10,369 nt of DNA from DASWIP01 sp036397635 (GCA_036397635.1 DASWIP010000026.1:1-10369), one strand, 5' to 3'; positions 1-5,902 are shown, counted from the stretch's first letter. Made by a program: numbers and translations. Notes: generated from the sequence alone by a model not told the origin.

Positions 1-335
1 TGGGCGCCGGCGTCTGGATCGACGGTGGCCTCTTCGACGTCGTCGAGGACAACGTGATCATCGGCCACTCGTACGGGATCGCGATCACCGGCGCCGCGCT
101 GGGCCACCGGGTGACCGGCAACGTGCTCGACCGGTCGGCCGAGGCCGATCTCGGATGGGATGGCCTGGGGGCGCAGGTGTGCTTCGAGGGGAACCGCGAT
201 CCCGACGGCGACGCGTTGGTCACGATGCCGCCCGATGCGCAGACCCTTTACGCGTGCTCGATGCCGGTGACGGTTGGGATCCCGTTCCCGGTGGTGTCCG
301 CGACCTTGCTCGCGTGGGGAACGGTGCTGCCTTAG
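1..335 (+). CDS. Right-handed parallel beta-helix protein, C-terminal fragment
   Basis: This is the 3' end of a gene that begins before the window. The frame is open from base 3 and ends at TAG 333-335, giving about 110 residues. The visible part has short beta-helix coils built on N-x-[IV]-x-[GN] steps: a G-V-W-I-D-G turn, then E-D-N-V-I-I-G, then H-R-V-T-G-N-V-L-D. Such coils are typical of NosD/pectate-lyase-like (PbH1) repeats. A Gly/Asp-rich tail follows, with two cysteines (in V-C-F-E-G-N and Y-A-C-S-M) that could form a disulfide closing the helix. Family knowledge suggests an exported protein with carbohydrate-binding or surface roles, but the signal peptide and any catalytic residues lie outside the window, so no activity can be assigned. 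The gene converges on the small minus-strand gene that starts one base after its stop. Confidence 0.7.
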   Translation, partial: GAGVWIDGGLFDVVEDNVIIGHSYGIAITGAALGHRVTGNVLDRSAEADLGWDGLGAQVCFEGNRDPDGDALVTMPPDAQTLYACSMPVTVGIPFPVVSATLLAWGTVLP

Positions 336-563
336 CTAGTCGCGAACCAGGTCCCGCAATCCCGGTTCCTCGATCTCGATCGTCTCGTCGCCGTCTGGCA
401 ACCTGAGCAGCAGCATCCCGCCGCCGGCTCGCAGGAGGCTGCCTTGAGCGACGGCGCGTGCTTCCTCGATGGACGGGAAGTTGCCCAGCGACCCGGGCAG
501 CGCCGGGTCGATCGCATCCCAGCCGCCGAACGGGTTCGCGACGACCTCGCGGTGATTGTCCAC
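336..563 (-). CDS. Small hypothetical protein, 75 aa (DUF2188-like at best)
   Basis: This small gene starts at GTG (563-561) four bases after a near-perfect Shine-Dalgarno sequence, GGAGGTGA (minus strand, 575-568). That is the best evidence that it is real. The product is acidic and soluble, with no signal peptide or membrane segment. It has an N-terminal G-G-W-D strand, a likely helix around residues 31-44 (S-I-E-E-A-R-A-V-A-Q), and a D-G-D-E turn at 57-60 between two strands. The pattern of a GGW strand, an EA-rich helix and a DG hairpin loosely resembles the short DUF2188 fold; this is an impression, not a database result. Function is unknown. Its stop (338-336) directly abuts the stop of the beta-helix gene. 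A possible -10 box, TAGACT, lies at 638-633 on the minus strand, which would leave a leader of roughly 60 nt. Confidence 0.72.
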   Translation of the reverse strand: MDNHREVVANPFGGWDAIDPALPGSLGNFPSIEEARAVAQGSLLRAGGGMLLLRLPDGDETIEIEEPGLRDLVRD

Positions 564-567
564 GGGC

Positions 568-575
568 TCACCTCC
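568..575 (-). promoter_or_regulatory. Strong Shine-Dalgarno of the 75-aa gene
   Basis: Read on the minus strand this is GGAGGTGA, a near-complete match to the anti-SD sequence, four bases before the GTG at 563-561. It fixes the start of the small gene and contrasts with birA, which has no clear SD. Confidence 0.75.
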
Positions 576-672
576 TTCGGGTTGGGGAAGGTGTTCCCAC
601 TACCCCAGGGCCGGAAACCCGAGGGTCGCCGGAGTCTACACCGGCCCGGGGCGAGGTCCCAGGGGAACCCGA

Positions 673-678
673 TACGCT
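673..678 (+). promoter_or_regulatory. Putative -10 box of birA (leaderless)
   Basis: TACGCT fits TANNNT and ends seven bases before the GTG chosen as the birA start (686). A transcript starting the usual 6-8 bases after the -10 would begin at the GTG itself. No convincing -35 is visible 17 bases upstream, and no SD lies close to the GTG, both compatible with a leaderless message. Inferred from position only. Confidence 0.45.
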
Positions 679-685
679 CCCCGAC

Positions 686-1444
686 GTGGGAGCGCGCTTC
701 ACCTTCGCCGGCGCGGTCGCGCGCGCCCTGGACGGGATCGCGCCGCAGGTCAGCGTGGTCGAGCTCACCGGATCGACCAACGACGACGCGCGCGCCCAGG
801 CTAGGGACGGCGCGCCGCACCTGAGCACCGTCGTCTCCGACGAGCAGCTCGCCGGCCGCGGCCGGCGGGGGCGTTCGTGGTCGGCGGCGGTGGGGGAGTC
901 GCTGCTCGCATCGTGGGTTGTGCGTCCTTCGTTGCCGGTCGAGCGCTGGCCGCTGCTGCCGCTGCTGGCTGGGGTCGCCGCCGCGGAGGCGGTGCGCGCG
1001 CGCGCCCACGTCGCGGCCGTGTTGAAGTGGCCCAACGACCTTCTGGCAGACGGGCGCAAGCTCGGCGGCATCCTGGTCGAAGCCGAACCGCCGTCGTTCG
1101 CGATCGTCGGCGTCGGCATCAACGTCTCGCAGACCTCGTTCCCCGAGCAGCTTCGCGACACCGCCACCAGCCTTGCCCTCCAGGAGGCCGTCCGGCTGGA
1201 CCGCGCCGACCTGCTCGCGGCGATGCTGGGCGGGTTCGCCGACGCGCTCGCCGATCCGGAGGAGGCGATAGCGCGATACCGCGAGATGTGCGCGACGCTG
1301 GGGCGCGCGGTGCGGATCGAGCGCACCGGCGCGCCCCCGCTGACCGGGATCGCGGTGAACCTGGACGCGTCGGGTGCACTGGTGGTCGAGGACGGCGCCG
1401 GGCGTCATGCGGTCGCCTCGGGCGATGTGGTGCATCTTCGCTAG
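686..1444 (+). CDS. birA: Biotin--[acetyl-CoA-carboxylase] ligase
   Basis: This enzyme activates biotin with ATP to biotinyl-5'-AMP and transfers it to the lysine of carboxylase carrier domains (BCCP). The 252-aa product has the catalytic core in order: S-T-N (30-32), the adenylate-binding loop G-R-G-R-R-G-R (57-63), K-W-P-N-D-L (114-119) with K-L-G-G-I-L (125-130), and V-G-V-G-I-N (141-146). A C-terminal SH3-like domain (about 205-252) follows. There is no N-terminal winged helix, so it is a monofunctional class I ligase and not a DNA-binding repressor like E. coli BirA. The GTG at 686 is chosen because homology starts there and a -10 box sits seven bases upstream; the frame stays open upstream without recognisable domain sequence. 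Its TAG overlaps the stop of the convergent lipoprotein gene. Confidence 0.93.
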   Translation: MGARFTFAGAVARALDGIAPQVSVVELTGSTNDDARAQARDGAPHLSTVVSDEQLAGRGRRGRSWSAAVGESLLASWVVRPSLPVERWPLLPLLAGVAAAEAVRARAHVAAVLKWPNDLLADGRKLGGILVEAEPPSFAIVGVGINVSQTSFPEQLRDTATSLALQEAVRLDRADLLAAMLGGFADALADPEEAIARYREMCATLGRAVRIERTGAPPLTGIAVNLDASGALVVEDGAGRHAVASGDVVHLR

Positions 1445-2313
1445 CCCAGCGTGATCGAGCGCGTCATAACGAAGAAGTCGCCGCCCTGCTCGGCGTCCTC
1501 CTCGACGGCTTCGATCGTGTACCCGCCGGGTGCGTCGGGAAGGGTCAGCTCCTTGCGCCAGGTGCCGCGTTCGGGCGCGCCCTTGCTCGCGGTGGTGAAG
1601 GTGGTCTGGATCACATCCCCGCTGCTGTCGCGTACCCGCAGAACCACGTTGGCCTCGAACGTGGAAGCCTCGCCCGTGACGGTGAAGGTTCGCGATACGG
1701 TCGCGCCTTCCTCGGGGGAGATGATCGTGATGGGCGCGAGCACATCCTCCGCGCGGGAGAACGGCTGCTCGGACAGACCGACGTGACCCCACCAGTCCTC
1801 GATCATGCGGCCGTTGGAGGCCTCGCCAGTCTCCTTGCCTTCGACGGTGAACTCAACACGGTCCACGCCGGCCATCTCGGTCAAGGTGTAGACGGCTGCT
1901 TGGATGCCCAGGCTCTCGAGCTCGGCACCCACGTTCGCGGTCAGGGCCTCCGCGCTCAGATCGACGATCGCCGTGCCGTGCTCGACGGTGACTTCCAGCA
2001 CCTCGGTGTCAGCCGGCCACGGGCTCGATAGGTCCCGATCGTGCGGCTCTCCGGCGATCAACTCGGCCATGCGGCCGGCGCCGGGCGAGGGCTCGATGAC
2101 GTCGCGTGTCTCGGGAACCAGGAACAGGCGGCCGCGCTGCTCGAGCACGTAGAAGATGGCCGCCCGGACCGGCTCGCCGGTTGCGGTCGCGCTCGGCCCG
2201 GGCGTCGTGTCAAGGGGGGTCGGTTGGGTGCCCGCATCATCGGTGATGCGGGTGCAGGCCAGGCTCAGGACGGCGAACGCCCCGATCACTGCGACCTTCC
2301 TCGTCGCTTTCAT
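1441..2313 (-). CDS. GerMN and Gmad2 domain lipoprotein
   Basis: This 290-aa product has a short basic N-terminus, a hydrophobic stretch (7-19) and Cys20 in L-S-L-A-C, a slightly atypical lipobox (Ser at -3). It is therefore probably a lipoprotein anchored outside the membrane. A Thr/Pro/Gly-rich linker (about 21-48) follows. Residues about 52-160 fit the GerMN domain (F-Y-V-L early, V-T-V-E-H-G-T-A-I-V-D-L at 108-119, then a strand at V-E-F-T-V). Residues about 193-288 fit the Ig-like Gmad2 domain (I-S-P-E-E-G start, T-V-T-G-E-A, G-T-W, G-G-Y-T-I-E). Both domains are named for Bacillus spore germination, but this pair is also common in non-sporulating actinobacteria and other groups, where the role is unknown. 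The ATG at 2313 has an upstream GAGAGGTG SD. A weak -10 (TACAGT, 2343-2338) is possible. Confidence 0.87.
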   Translation of the reverse strand: MKATRKVAVIGAFAVLSLACTRITDDAGTQPTPLDTTPGPSATATGEPVRAAIFYVLEQRGRLFLVPETRDVIEPSPGAGRMAELIAGEPHDRDLSSPWPADTEVLEVTVEHGTAIVDLSAEALTANVGAELESLGIQAAVYTLTEMAGVDRVEFTVEGKETGEASNGRMIEDWWGHVGLSEQPFSRAEDVLAPITIISPEEGATVSRTFTVTGEASTFEANVVLRVRDSSGDVIQTTFTTASKGAPERGTWRKELTLPDAPGGYTIEAVEEDAEQGGDFFVMTRSITLG

Positions 2314-2431
2314 CGCTGACACCTCTCGATGATGGTCACTGTATCGGCACGTTCGTCTTGCATACGCGCGGTGGGTGGTCCCTGGTTGACGCGGGCCGCG
2401 TGGATATCGAGGGGCGGGCCAGAGGCGCGCT

Positions 2432-2460
2432 TTGATGACGCCTCGGCAGCCCGCTAGATT
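2432..2460 (+). promoter_or_regulatory. Sigma70-type promoter of the VOC-PPOX-GNAT operon
   Basis: TTGATG (2432-2437) and TAGATT (2455-2460) are separated by exactly 17 bases, matching TTGACA/TATAAT at four positions each. Transcription would start near 2467, leaving a leader of about 20 bases that contains the GGGAGGG SD of the first gene. It is the best two-box promoter in the window. Confidence 0.55.
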
Positions 2461-2485
2461 CGGCTCGAGCCGCGGGAGGGATGAC

Positions 2486-2854
2486 ATGATCAACAGGATC
2501 CACAGCACGTTCTACTGGGCCGAGCAGATGGACGCGGCCGTCGCCTTCTATCGCGACGCGCTCGGCCTCGAGATGCGGAGCCGCGTCGGCGATGATTGGG
2601 CGCAGTTCGAGATCGGAGGCTCCACGATGGCGCTGCACGGGACGCGCGGCGCGCCGTCGCCGTCTGCCGGCGCGACCGTCGTCTTCGAGGTTGAGGACCT
2701 GGAGGCCGCGATGCGACAGCTCGGTGCGCGTGGCGTGGCGTTCGACTCGGAGATCACCGAGGTGCCCGATTCCGGTCGGTTCGTGCAGCTACGTGATCCG
2801 GCCGGCAACATCCTGCAGATCTATCAGCCTCCCCGGACCGGAGAGCCCGGCTGA
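2486..2854 (+). CDS. VOC superfamily (glyoxalase/bleomycin-resistance fold) protein
   Basis: The 122-aa product has the usual size and paired beta-alpha-beta-beta-beta units of a single-chain VOC protein. The first unit (1-52) has W-A-E-Q-M-D-A-A-V-A-F-Y-R-D-A-L-G-L; the second (about 63-115) has V-F-E-V-E-D-L-E-A-A and the closing D-P-A-G-N-I-L-Q-I-Y-Q. The ATG at 2486 is preceded by GGGAGGG with a five-base spacer; an upstream in-frame start at 2432 lies inside the promoter and is rejected. The metal site looks incomplete: the closing strand has Gln111 where glyoxalases carry Glu, and the equivalent position in V-V-F-E-V is Phe67, not His. Metal-dependent glyoxalase I activity is therefore doubtful, and a binding or other dioxygenase-fold role is open. 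It is first in a three-gene operon, and its stop overlaps the next start. Confidence 0.88.
   Translation: MINRIHSTFYWAEQMDAAVAFYRDALGLEMRSRVGDDWAQFEIGGSTMALHGTRGAPSPSAGATVVFEVEDLEAAMRQLGARGVAFDSEITEVPDSGRFVQLRDPAGNILQIYQPPRTGEPG
2840..2845 (+). promoter_or_regulatory. Shine-Dalgarno supporting the CTG start of the PPOX gene
   Basis: GGAGAG lies five bases before the CTG at 2851, inside the end of the upstream coding sequence. Its spacing is right for that CTG and wrong for the next available GTG (2890), so it decides in favour of the unusual start. Confidence 0.5.
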
Positions 2855-3210
2855 GCTGGCAGGAGTTCCTACAGGCACGGCCGCTCGGGGTGGTGGCCAC
2901 CATCGGCGAGGACGGGCTGCCACATGTCGTCCCCGTCGAGGTGCTCGTCGCCGATGACAAGGTCTATGTCTGGACGCGCGCGCGCTCGCGCAAGGTCGCC
3001 AACGTCGCGCGCGCCGGCGTCGCGGCGCTCACGGCCTACAAGGGGAACGACTTCGTGTTGGTGCGCGGGCGCGCGCGCGTTCTCGATGCGACCGATCCGT
3101 CCTACGAGCAGCTCGCCCGAGGCTTCCTGCGCAAGTACGACCGCGACGAAACGTTCGGAAACGATCGCCTGATCGAGATCCTCCCCGAGAAGATATCGTT
3201 CCGAGGATAA
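2851..3210 (+). CDS. Pyridoxamine 5'-phosphate oxidase-fold flavin/F420 protein
   Basis: This is a member of the split-barrel flavoprotein family (PPOX-like, resembling the mycobacterial Rv1155 group). It would bind FMN or F420 and reduce or bind small substrates; the true substrate cannot be told. Family hallmarks are the W-x-E-F-L helix (3-7), G-V-V-A-T-I-G-E-D-G-L-P-H-V-V-P-V (13-29), V-Y-V-W-T (38-42), S-R-K-V-A-N-V (46-52) and V-L-V-R-G-R-A-R-V (69-77). The helix before G-V-V-A-T is conserved in the family. The only way to include it is a CTG start at 2851, which overlaps the upstream TGA as CTGA and has an SD; otherwise GTG 2890 gives a 106-aa version lacking the helix. No ATG, GTG or TTG occurs in frame between the upstream stop (2794-2796) and 2890. 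It is the middle gene of the operon. Confidence 0.85.
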   Translation: MSWQEFLQARPLGVVATIGEDGLPHVVPVEVLVADDKVYVWTRARSRKVANVARAGVAALTAYKGNDFVLVRGRARVLDATDPSYEQLARGFLRKYDRDETFGNDRLIEILPEKISFRG

Positions 3211-3213
3211 GCC

Positions 3214-3675
3214 GTGGACGTCACGCGGGTGAGCATCCGTCCGGCGGAACCGGAAGAGGCGCATGCGCTGACCGAACTCGCGATGCGTTCGAAAGCGTCA
3301 CACGGTTACGACGAGCAGTTCATGGCGCGCGTCGCGTCCGAGCTGGCGGTCTCCCATGACTACATCGCGGATCACTCGGTATTCGTCGTGGACGACGGCG
3401 GGACGATCGGAGGCTTCTACGGGTTGACGATCGAGCCGCCCGTGGGCGAACTGGACTTGTTCTTCGTCGAACCCGGCGCGCACGGCAAGGGTTACGGCCG
3501 GCTCTTGCTCACCCACGCCTGCGAGGAAGCGCGCGCGCTCGGTTGCACACACATCACGATCCAGTCCGATCCGTATGCGGTTGCGTTCTACGAGGCGCTG
3601 GGTGCGAAGCGGATCGGCGAGTCGGTCTCGCCGAGCACCGGCCGTATGCTGCCCGTGCTCCGTCTCGACCTTTAG
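3214..3675 (+). CDS. GNAT family N-acetyltransferase
   Basis: The 153-aa product has the length and order of a single GNAT domain, transferring an acetyl group from acetyl-CoA to an amine. It has the N-terminal strand V-S-I-R-P-A-E-P-E-E-A (6-16) and the core strand G-E-L-D-L-F-F-V (78-85). The acetyl-CoA pyrophosphate loop G-A-H-G-K-G-Y-G-R-L-L (88-98) follows, then a helix ending in A-R-A-L-G (106-110) and the strand-helix I-T-I-Q-S-D-P-Y-A-V-A-F-Y-E-A-L-G (114-130). The substrate cannot be predicted. The GTG start is three bases after the previous stop and is served by GAGGA (3203-3207), so it is co-translated with the PPOX gene. A hairpin and GC-rich spacer follow before the convergent methyltransferase gene. 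Confidence 0.92.
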   Translation: MDVTRVSIRPAEPEEAHALTELAMRSKASHGYDEQFMARVASELAVSHDYIADHSVFVVDDGGTIGGFYGLTIEPPVGELDLFFVEPGAHGKGYGRLLLTHACEEARALGCTHITIQSDPYAVAFYEALGAKRIGESVSPSTGRMLPVLRLDL

Positions 3676-3728
3676 GCGCTTTGGCGCGCGCGCCTACACG
3701 CGGGTAGCAACGCGTGGTGGTGCGCTGC

Positions 3729-3746
3729 ACAGCCTCGCGCGGCTGT
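3729..3746. terminator. Weak hairpin between convergent genes
   Basis: ACAGCC (3729-3734) and GGCTGT (3741-3746) form a six-bp stem with a six-base loop in the 108-bp spacer between the convergent GNAT and methyltransferase stops. A second dyad, AGGCGC (3674-3679) with GCGCCT (3690-3695), straddles the GNAT stop. Neither has a T-tract on either strand, so a role as bidirectional terminator is a guess from location. Confidence 0.25.
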
Positions 3747-3783
3747 ACGCATGGGCAAAGGGACAGCAGGGGCGGTACGGGCG

Positions 3784-4542
3784 CTAGGCTTCCGTGCGGG
3801 CCTCGATGATCACGTGATACCCGTACCGTCGCAGCGGCGGGATCCAACGGTAGACCGCGCGATCGAGCCATGCGAAGACGCGCGCGAGCCACAGCGCGCG
3901 CCGGTAGCGCAGCACGTTGCGGCTGATCAGTCCGAAGAAGCGGAAATCGGGGTAGTGCAGCCGCGTGCCGGGGAGCGCTCTGCGAAGCGAGGCATAATCC
4001 GCCGCGACCAAGGGATGCTCGTCGATGGTGCCGACGCGGGCGATGCCGAAGCGACCGGTCAAACGATTCCGAGCGAACCGCAGCAGGGGATTCGTGACTT
4101 GGTTCTCGACGAAGATCGCCCGCCCGCCCGGCCTCAGCACCCGTTTGACCTCGGCGAAGGACGAGGCGACGTCGACGTGGTGCAGGATCGACTTGCCCAC
4201 GACGGCGTCGAACGTTCCGTCTGGGAACGGCAGCGTCTCCATCAGAGTCACCAGGCCGCCGGGCGCGGTGACGCCGAGGTGTTGCGCACGTGCATCCATC
4301 AGTCGCACGCTCTCCAGCGACAGGTCGAAGCCGACGACCGCGCCTCCGCGGCGCGCGATCTCGATCGCGAGCTCACCCGCGCCGCATCCGCAGTCCAGGA
4401 CGCCCTTGCCGCGAACGTCGCCGAGCATGTCGAGTAGCGCGACCATGTGCTCGGTCGGGACGTCGGTGACCGCGTCGGTGAACTGGGCCGACGACGAGGC
4501 GTCGAAGAACTCGCGCTCGCGCTTCAGTCGATCGGGATCCAT
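3784..4542 (-). CDS. Class I SAM-dependent methyltransferase
   Basis: The 252-aa product has a Rossmann-type methyltransferase domain: motif I V-L-D-C-G-C-G-A-G-E-L (48-58), the acidic residue after strand 2 in G-F-D-L-S (71-75), F-D-A-V-V-G-K-S-I-L-H-H-V (111-123) and L-R-P-G-G-R-A-I-F-V-E-N (136-147). This is the Methyltransf_11/25 pattern. The last 80 residues are rich in Arg and aromatic residues, with a hydrophobic W-L-A-R-V-F-A-W-L segment that may bind a lipophilic substrate, as in lipid or quinone methyltransferases; the substrate is unknown. The ATG at 4542 is chosen because TACGCT ends eight bases upstream, suggesting a leaderless message. An ATG six codons earlier (4560) is possible but would lie upstream of the predicted transcript start. 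It is divergent from the acyl-CoA dehydrogenase. Confidence 0.88.
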   Translation of the reverse strand: MDPDRLKREREFFDASSSAQFTDAVTDVPTEHMVALLDMLGDVRGKGVLDCGCGAGELAIEIARRGGAVVGFDLSLESVRLMDARAQHLGVTAPGGLVTLMETLPFPDGTFDAVVGKSILHHVDVASSFAEVKRVLRPGGRAIFVENQVTNPLLRFARNRLTGRFGIARVGTIDEHPLVAADYASLRRALPGTRLHYPDFRFFGLISRNVLRYRRALWLARVFAWLDRAVYRWIPPLRRYGYHVIIEARTEA

Positions 4543-4550
4543 CGCGCGCG

Positions 4551-4556
4551 AGCGTA
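4551..4556 (-). promoter_or_regulatory. Putative -10 box of the methyltransferase (leaderless)
   Basis: The minus strand reads TACGCT, eight bases before the ATG at 4542. It is the same hexamer as before birA. No SD lies close to the start. A clear -35 is not visible. Confidence 0.42.
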
Positions 4557-4591
4557 CCATCGGGGCGAGGTTCGCTCTCCCAGCGCTGCGG

Positions 4592-4597
4592 TATGCT
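4592..4597 (+). promoter_or_regulatory. Putative -10 box of the acyl-CoA dehydrogenase (leaderless)
   Basis: TATGCT ends eight bases before the ATG at 4606, and no SD is present in the 40 bases before it. It shares a 63-bp divergent spacer with the methyltransferase -10, so the two promoters lie about 35 bp apart and may be bound by a common regulator. Confidence 0.45.
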
Positions 4598-4605
4598 CGG
4601 GCGCC

Positions 4606-5745
4606 ATGGACTTCACGTTCACCGACGAGCAGCTCGCCCTGCGCGCGACCGTGCGCGACTTCGCCGAGCGCGTCATCGCGCCGCGCGCGGAGGAGATGGA
4701 CCACGCCGGTGAGTTCCCAACCGACATCGTGCTCGAGATGGGCAAGCTCGGCCTCTTCGGCATCCCGTTCCCCGAGGAGTACGGCGGCGGCGGCGGGGAC
4801 TTCACCGGGCTGTGTATCGCCATCGAGGAGCTGGCGCGGGTGGACAGCAGCATGGCCATCACGCTCGAGGCGGGTGTGGGTCTGGGGGCGATGCCGATCT
4901 GGCTGTTTGGGAACGAGGAGCAGAAGCAGCATTGGTTGGTGCCGCTGACGCGCGGCGAGCGCATCGCCGGGTTCGGGCTCACCGAGCCCGAGGCCGGAAG
5001 CGACTCGGGCAACACCAAGACGTCCGCTGTGCTGACCGACGGCGAGTGGGTGATCAACGGGACGAAGGTGTTCATCACCAACGTTGGGACGCCGATCAGC
5101 CAGCACGTGACCATCACAGCGCGCACCGGCGACAACGAGATCTCCAACATCATCGTGCCGGTCGGCGCGCCCGGGTTCAGTGCCGGGAAGGGGTACCGCA
5201 AGCTCGGCTGGCACGCGTCGGATACACGCGCGCTGACCTTCATCGACTGCCGGGTGCCTGGGGAGAACTTGCTGGGGGCGCGCGGCGAAGGCTTCCGCAA
5301 CTTCCTGATCATCCTGGACGCCGGCCGGGTCGCGATCGGCGCGCTCGGCGTGGGTCTCGCGCAGGGCTGCATGGAGATGTCGATCGCCTACGCCAAGGAG
5401 CGGCGACAGTTCGGCAAGCCCATCGCCGAGAATCAAGCGGTCGCCTTCAAGCTTGCCGATATGGAAGTCAAGACCTCGCTCGCGCGGCTGGCGGTCTACC
5501 GGGCCTCGTGGATGCACGACCGCGGACTGCCGTTCAAGAAGGAAGCCTCGATCGCGAAGCTGTACTCCTCCGAGATCGCCAACGACATCGCGCGCGAGGC
5601 GATCCAGATCCACGGAGGCTACGGCTTCATGGAGGAGTTCCCGGTGGCGCGCTTCTTCCGGGATGCCAAGGTGCTCGAGATCGGTGAGGGCACCAGCGAG
5701 GTCCAGCGGATCCTGATCGCGCGCGCCCTGCTCGGATCGGGCTGA
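4606..5745 (+). CDS. Acyl-CoA dehydrogenase
   Basis: This FAD enzyme removes hydrogens from C2-C3 of an acyl-CoA and passes electrons to electron-transfer flavoprotein, in fatty-acid or branched-chain amino-acid degradation. The 379-aa length is standard. The N-terminal helical domain starts F-T-D-E-Q-L. The middle beta domain has G-F-G-L-T-E-P-E-A-G-S-D (122-133) and W-V-I-N-G-T-K-V-F-I-T-N (148-159). The C-terminal domain has R-R-Q-F-G-K-P-I (266-273), Q-I-H-G-G-Y-G-F (334-341), R-D-A-K (352-355) and E-G-T-S-E-V-Q-R (361-368). Glu361 aligns with the catalytic base of the short- and medium-chain enzymes (Glu376 in human MCAD, by recall). Chain-length preference cannot be read reliably. No etf or other beta-oxidation gene lies beside it. 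Confidence 0.95.
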   Translation: MDFTFTDEQLALRATVRDFAERVIAPRAEEMDHAGEFPTDIVLEMGKLGLFGIPFPEEYGGGGGDFTGLCIAIEELARVDSSMAITLEAGVGLGAMPIWLFGNEEQKQHWLVPLTRGERIAGFGLTEPEAGSDSGNTKTSAVLTDGEWVINGTKVFITNVGTPISQHVTITARTGDNEISNIIVPVGAPGFSAGKGYRKLGWHASDTRALTFIDCRVPGENLLGARGEGFRNFLIILDAGRVAIGALGVGLAQGCMEMSIAYAKERRQFGKPIAENQAVAFKLADMEVKTSLARLAVYRASWMHDRGLPFKKEASIAKLYSSEIANDIAREAIQIHGGYGFMEEFPVARFFRDAKVLEIGEGTSEVQRILIARALLGSG

Positions 5746-5817
5746 GCGGGCGACCTGCTCGGACAGGCTGAGTGCGCGCCTGCCCGATGAGGGCTAGCGG
5801 AACGTCTGATCGGTCCC

Positions 5818-5823
5818 TATAGT
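5818..5823 (+). promoter_or_regulatory. -10 box of the secreted repeat protein
   Basis: TATAGT matches TATAAT at five of six positions. Transcription from about 5830 would leave a leader of about 88 bases before the ATG at 5918. The -35 region 17 bases upstream (5795-5800, TAGCGG) is poor, so an activator or another sigma factor may be needed. Confidence 0.45.
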
Positions 5824-5835
5824 GAATCCCGCCTT

Positions 5836-5902
5836 GGACCTGGCACGTCCGGGCGGCGGGGGCCGCACGGCCCCGCCAGTGAATGGCTCCCGGTCGGGGG
5901 CC
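5836..5902 (+). promoter_or_regulatory. Structured 5' leader with GC-rich stem-loops
   Basis: Three dyads lie between the -10 box and the SD. GGAC (5836-5839) pairs with GTCC (5847-5850). GGCGGGGGCCG (5855-5865) pairs with CGGCCCCGCC (5868-5877) with one bulged G; the innermost pairs must open to form a loop. GGCTCCC (5885-5891) pairs with GGGGGCC (5896-5902) around a GGTC loop, with one U-G pair. The last stem ends five bases before the G-run SD (5908-5913). I recognise no riboswitch class. Translational control is possible, or the middle stem may instead act as a terminator for the upstream gene. Confidence 0.4.

Noticed and set aside
332..1792. Long open minus-strand frame opposite the 75-aa gene and birA
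   Set aside because: It is Arg/Gly/His-rich low-complexity translation with no domain, overlaps clear genes on both strands, and is an artefact of GC-rich codon bias.
877..2031. Plus-strand frame of 384 codons crossing the birA end
   Set aside because: It covers birA and the lipoprotein gene in a wrong frame, with Arg/Gly-rich sequence and no recognisable motif.
3683..3694. Palindrome GGCGCGCGCGCC and other CG-alternating runs as Z-DNA or binding sites
   Set aside because: Similar GCGCGC runs occur throughout, including inside coding sequence as Ala-Arg codons, so they reflect composition.
4543..5613. Extension of the methyltransferase frame by about 350 codons upstream
   Set aside because: The extension runs antisense through the acyl-CoA dehydrogenase and has no domain content; homology begins at M-D-P-D-R.
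5764..5782. CAGGC/GCCTG hairpin after the acyl-CoA dehydrogenase as a terminator
   Set aside because: Only five pairs with a nine-base loop and no T-run, so no better than chance in this GC content.
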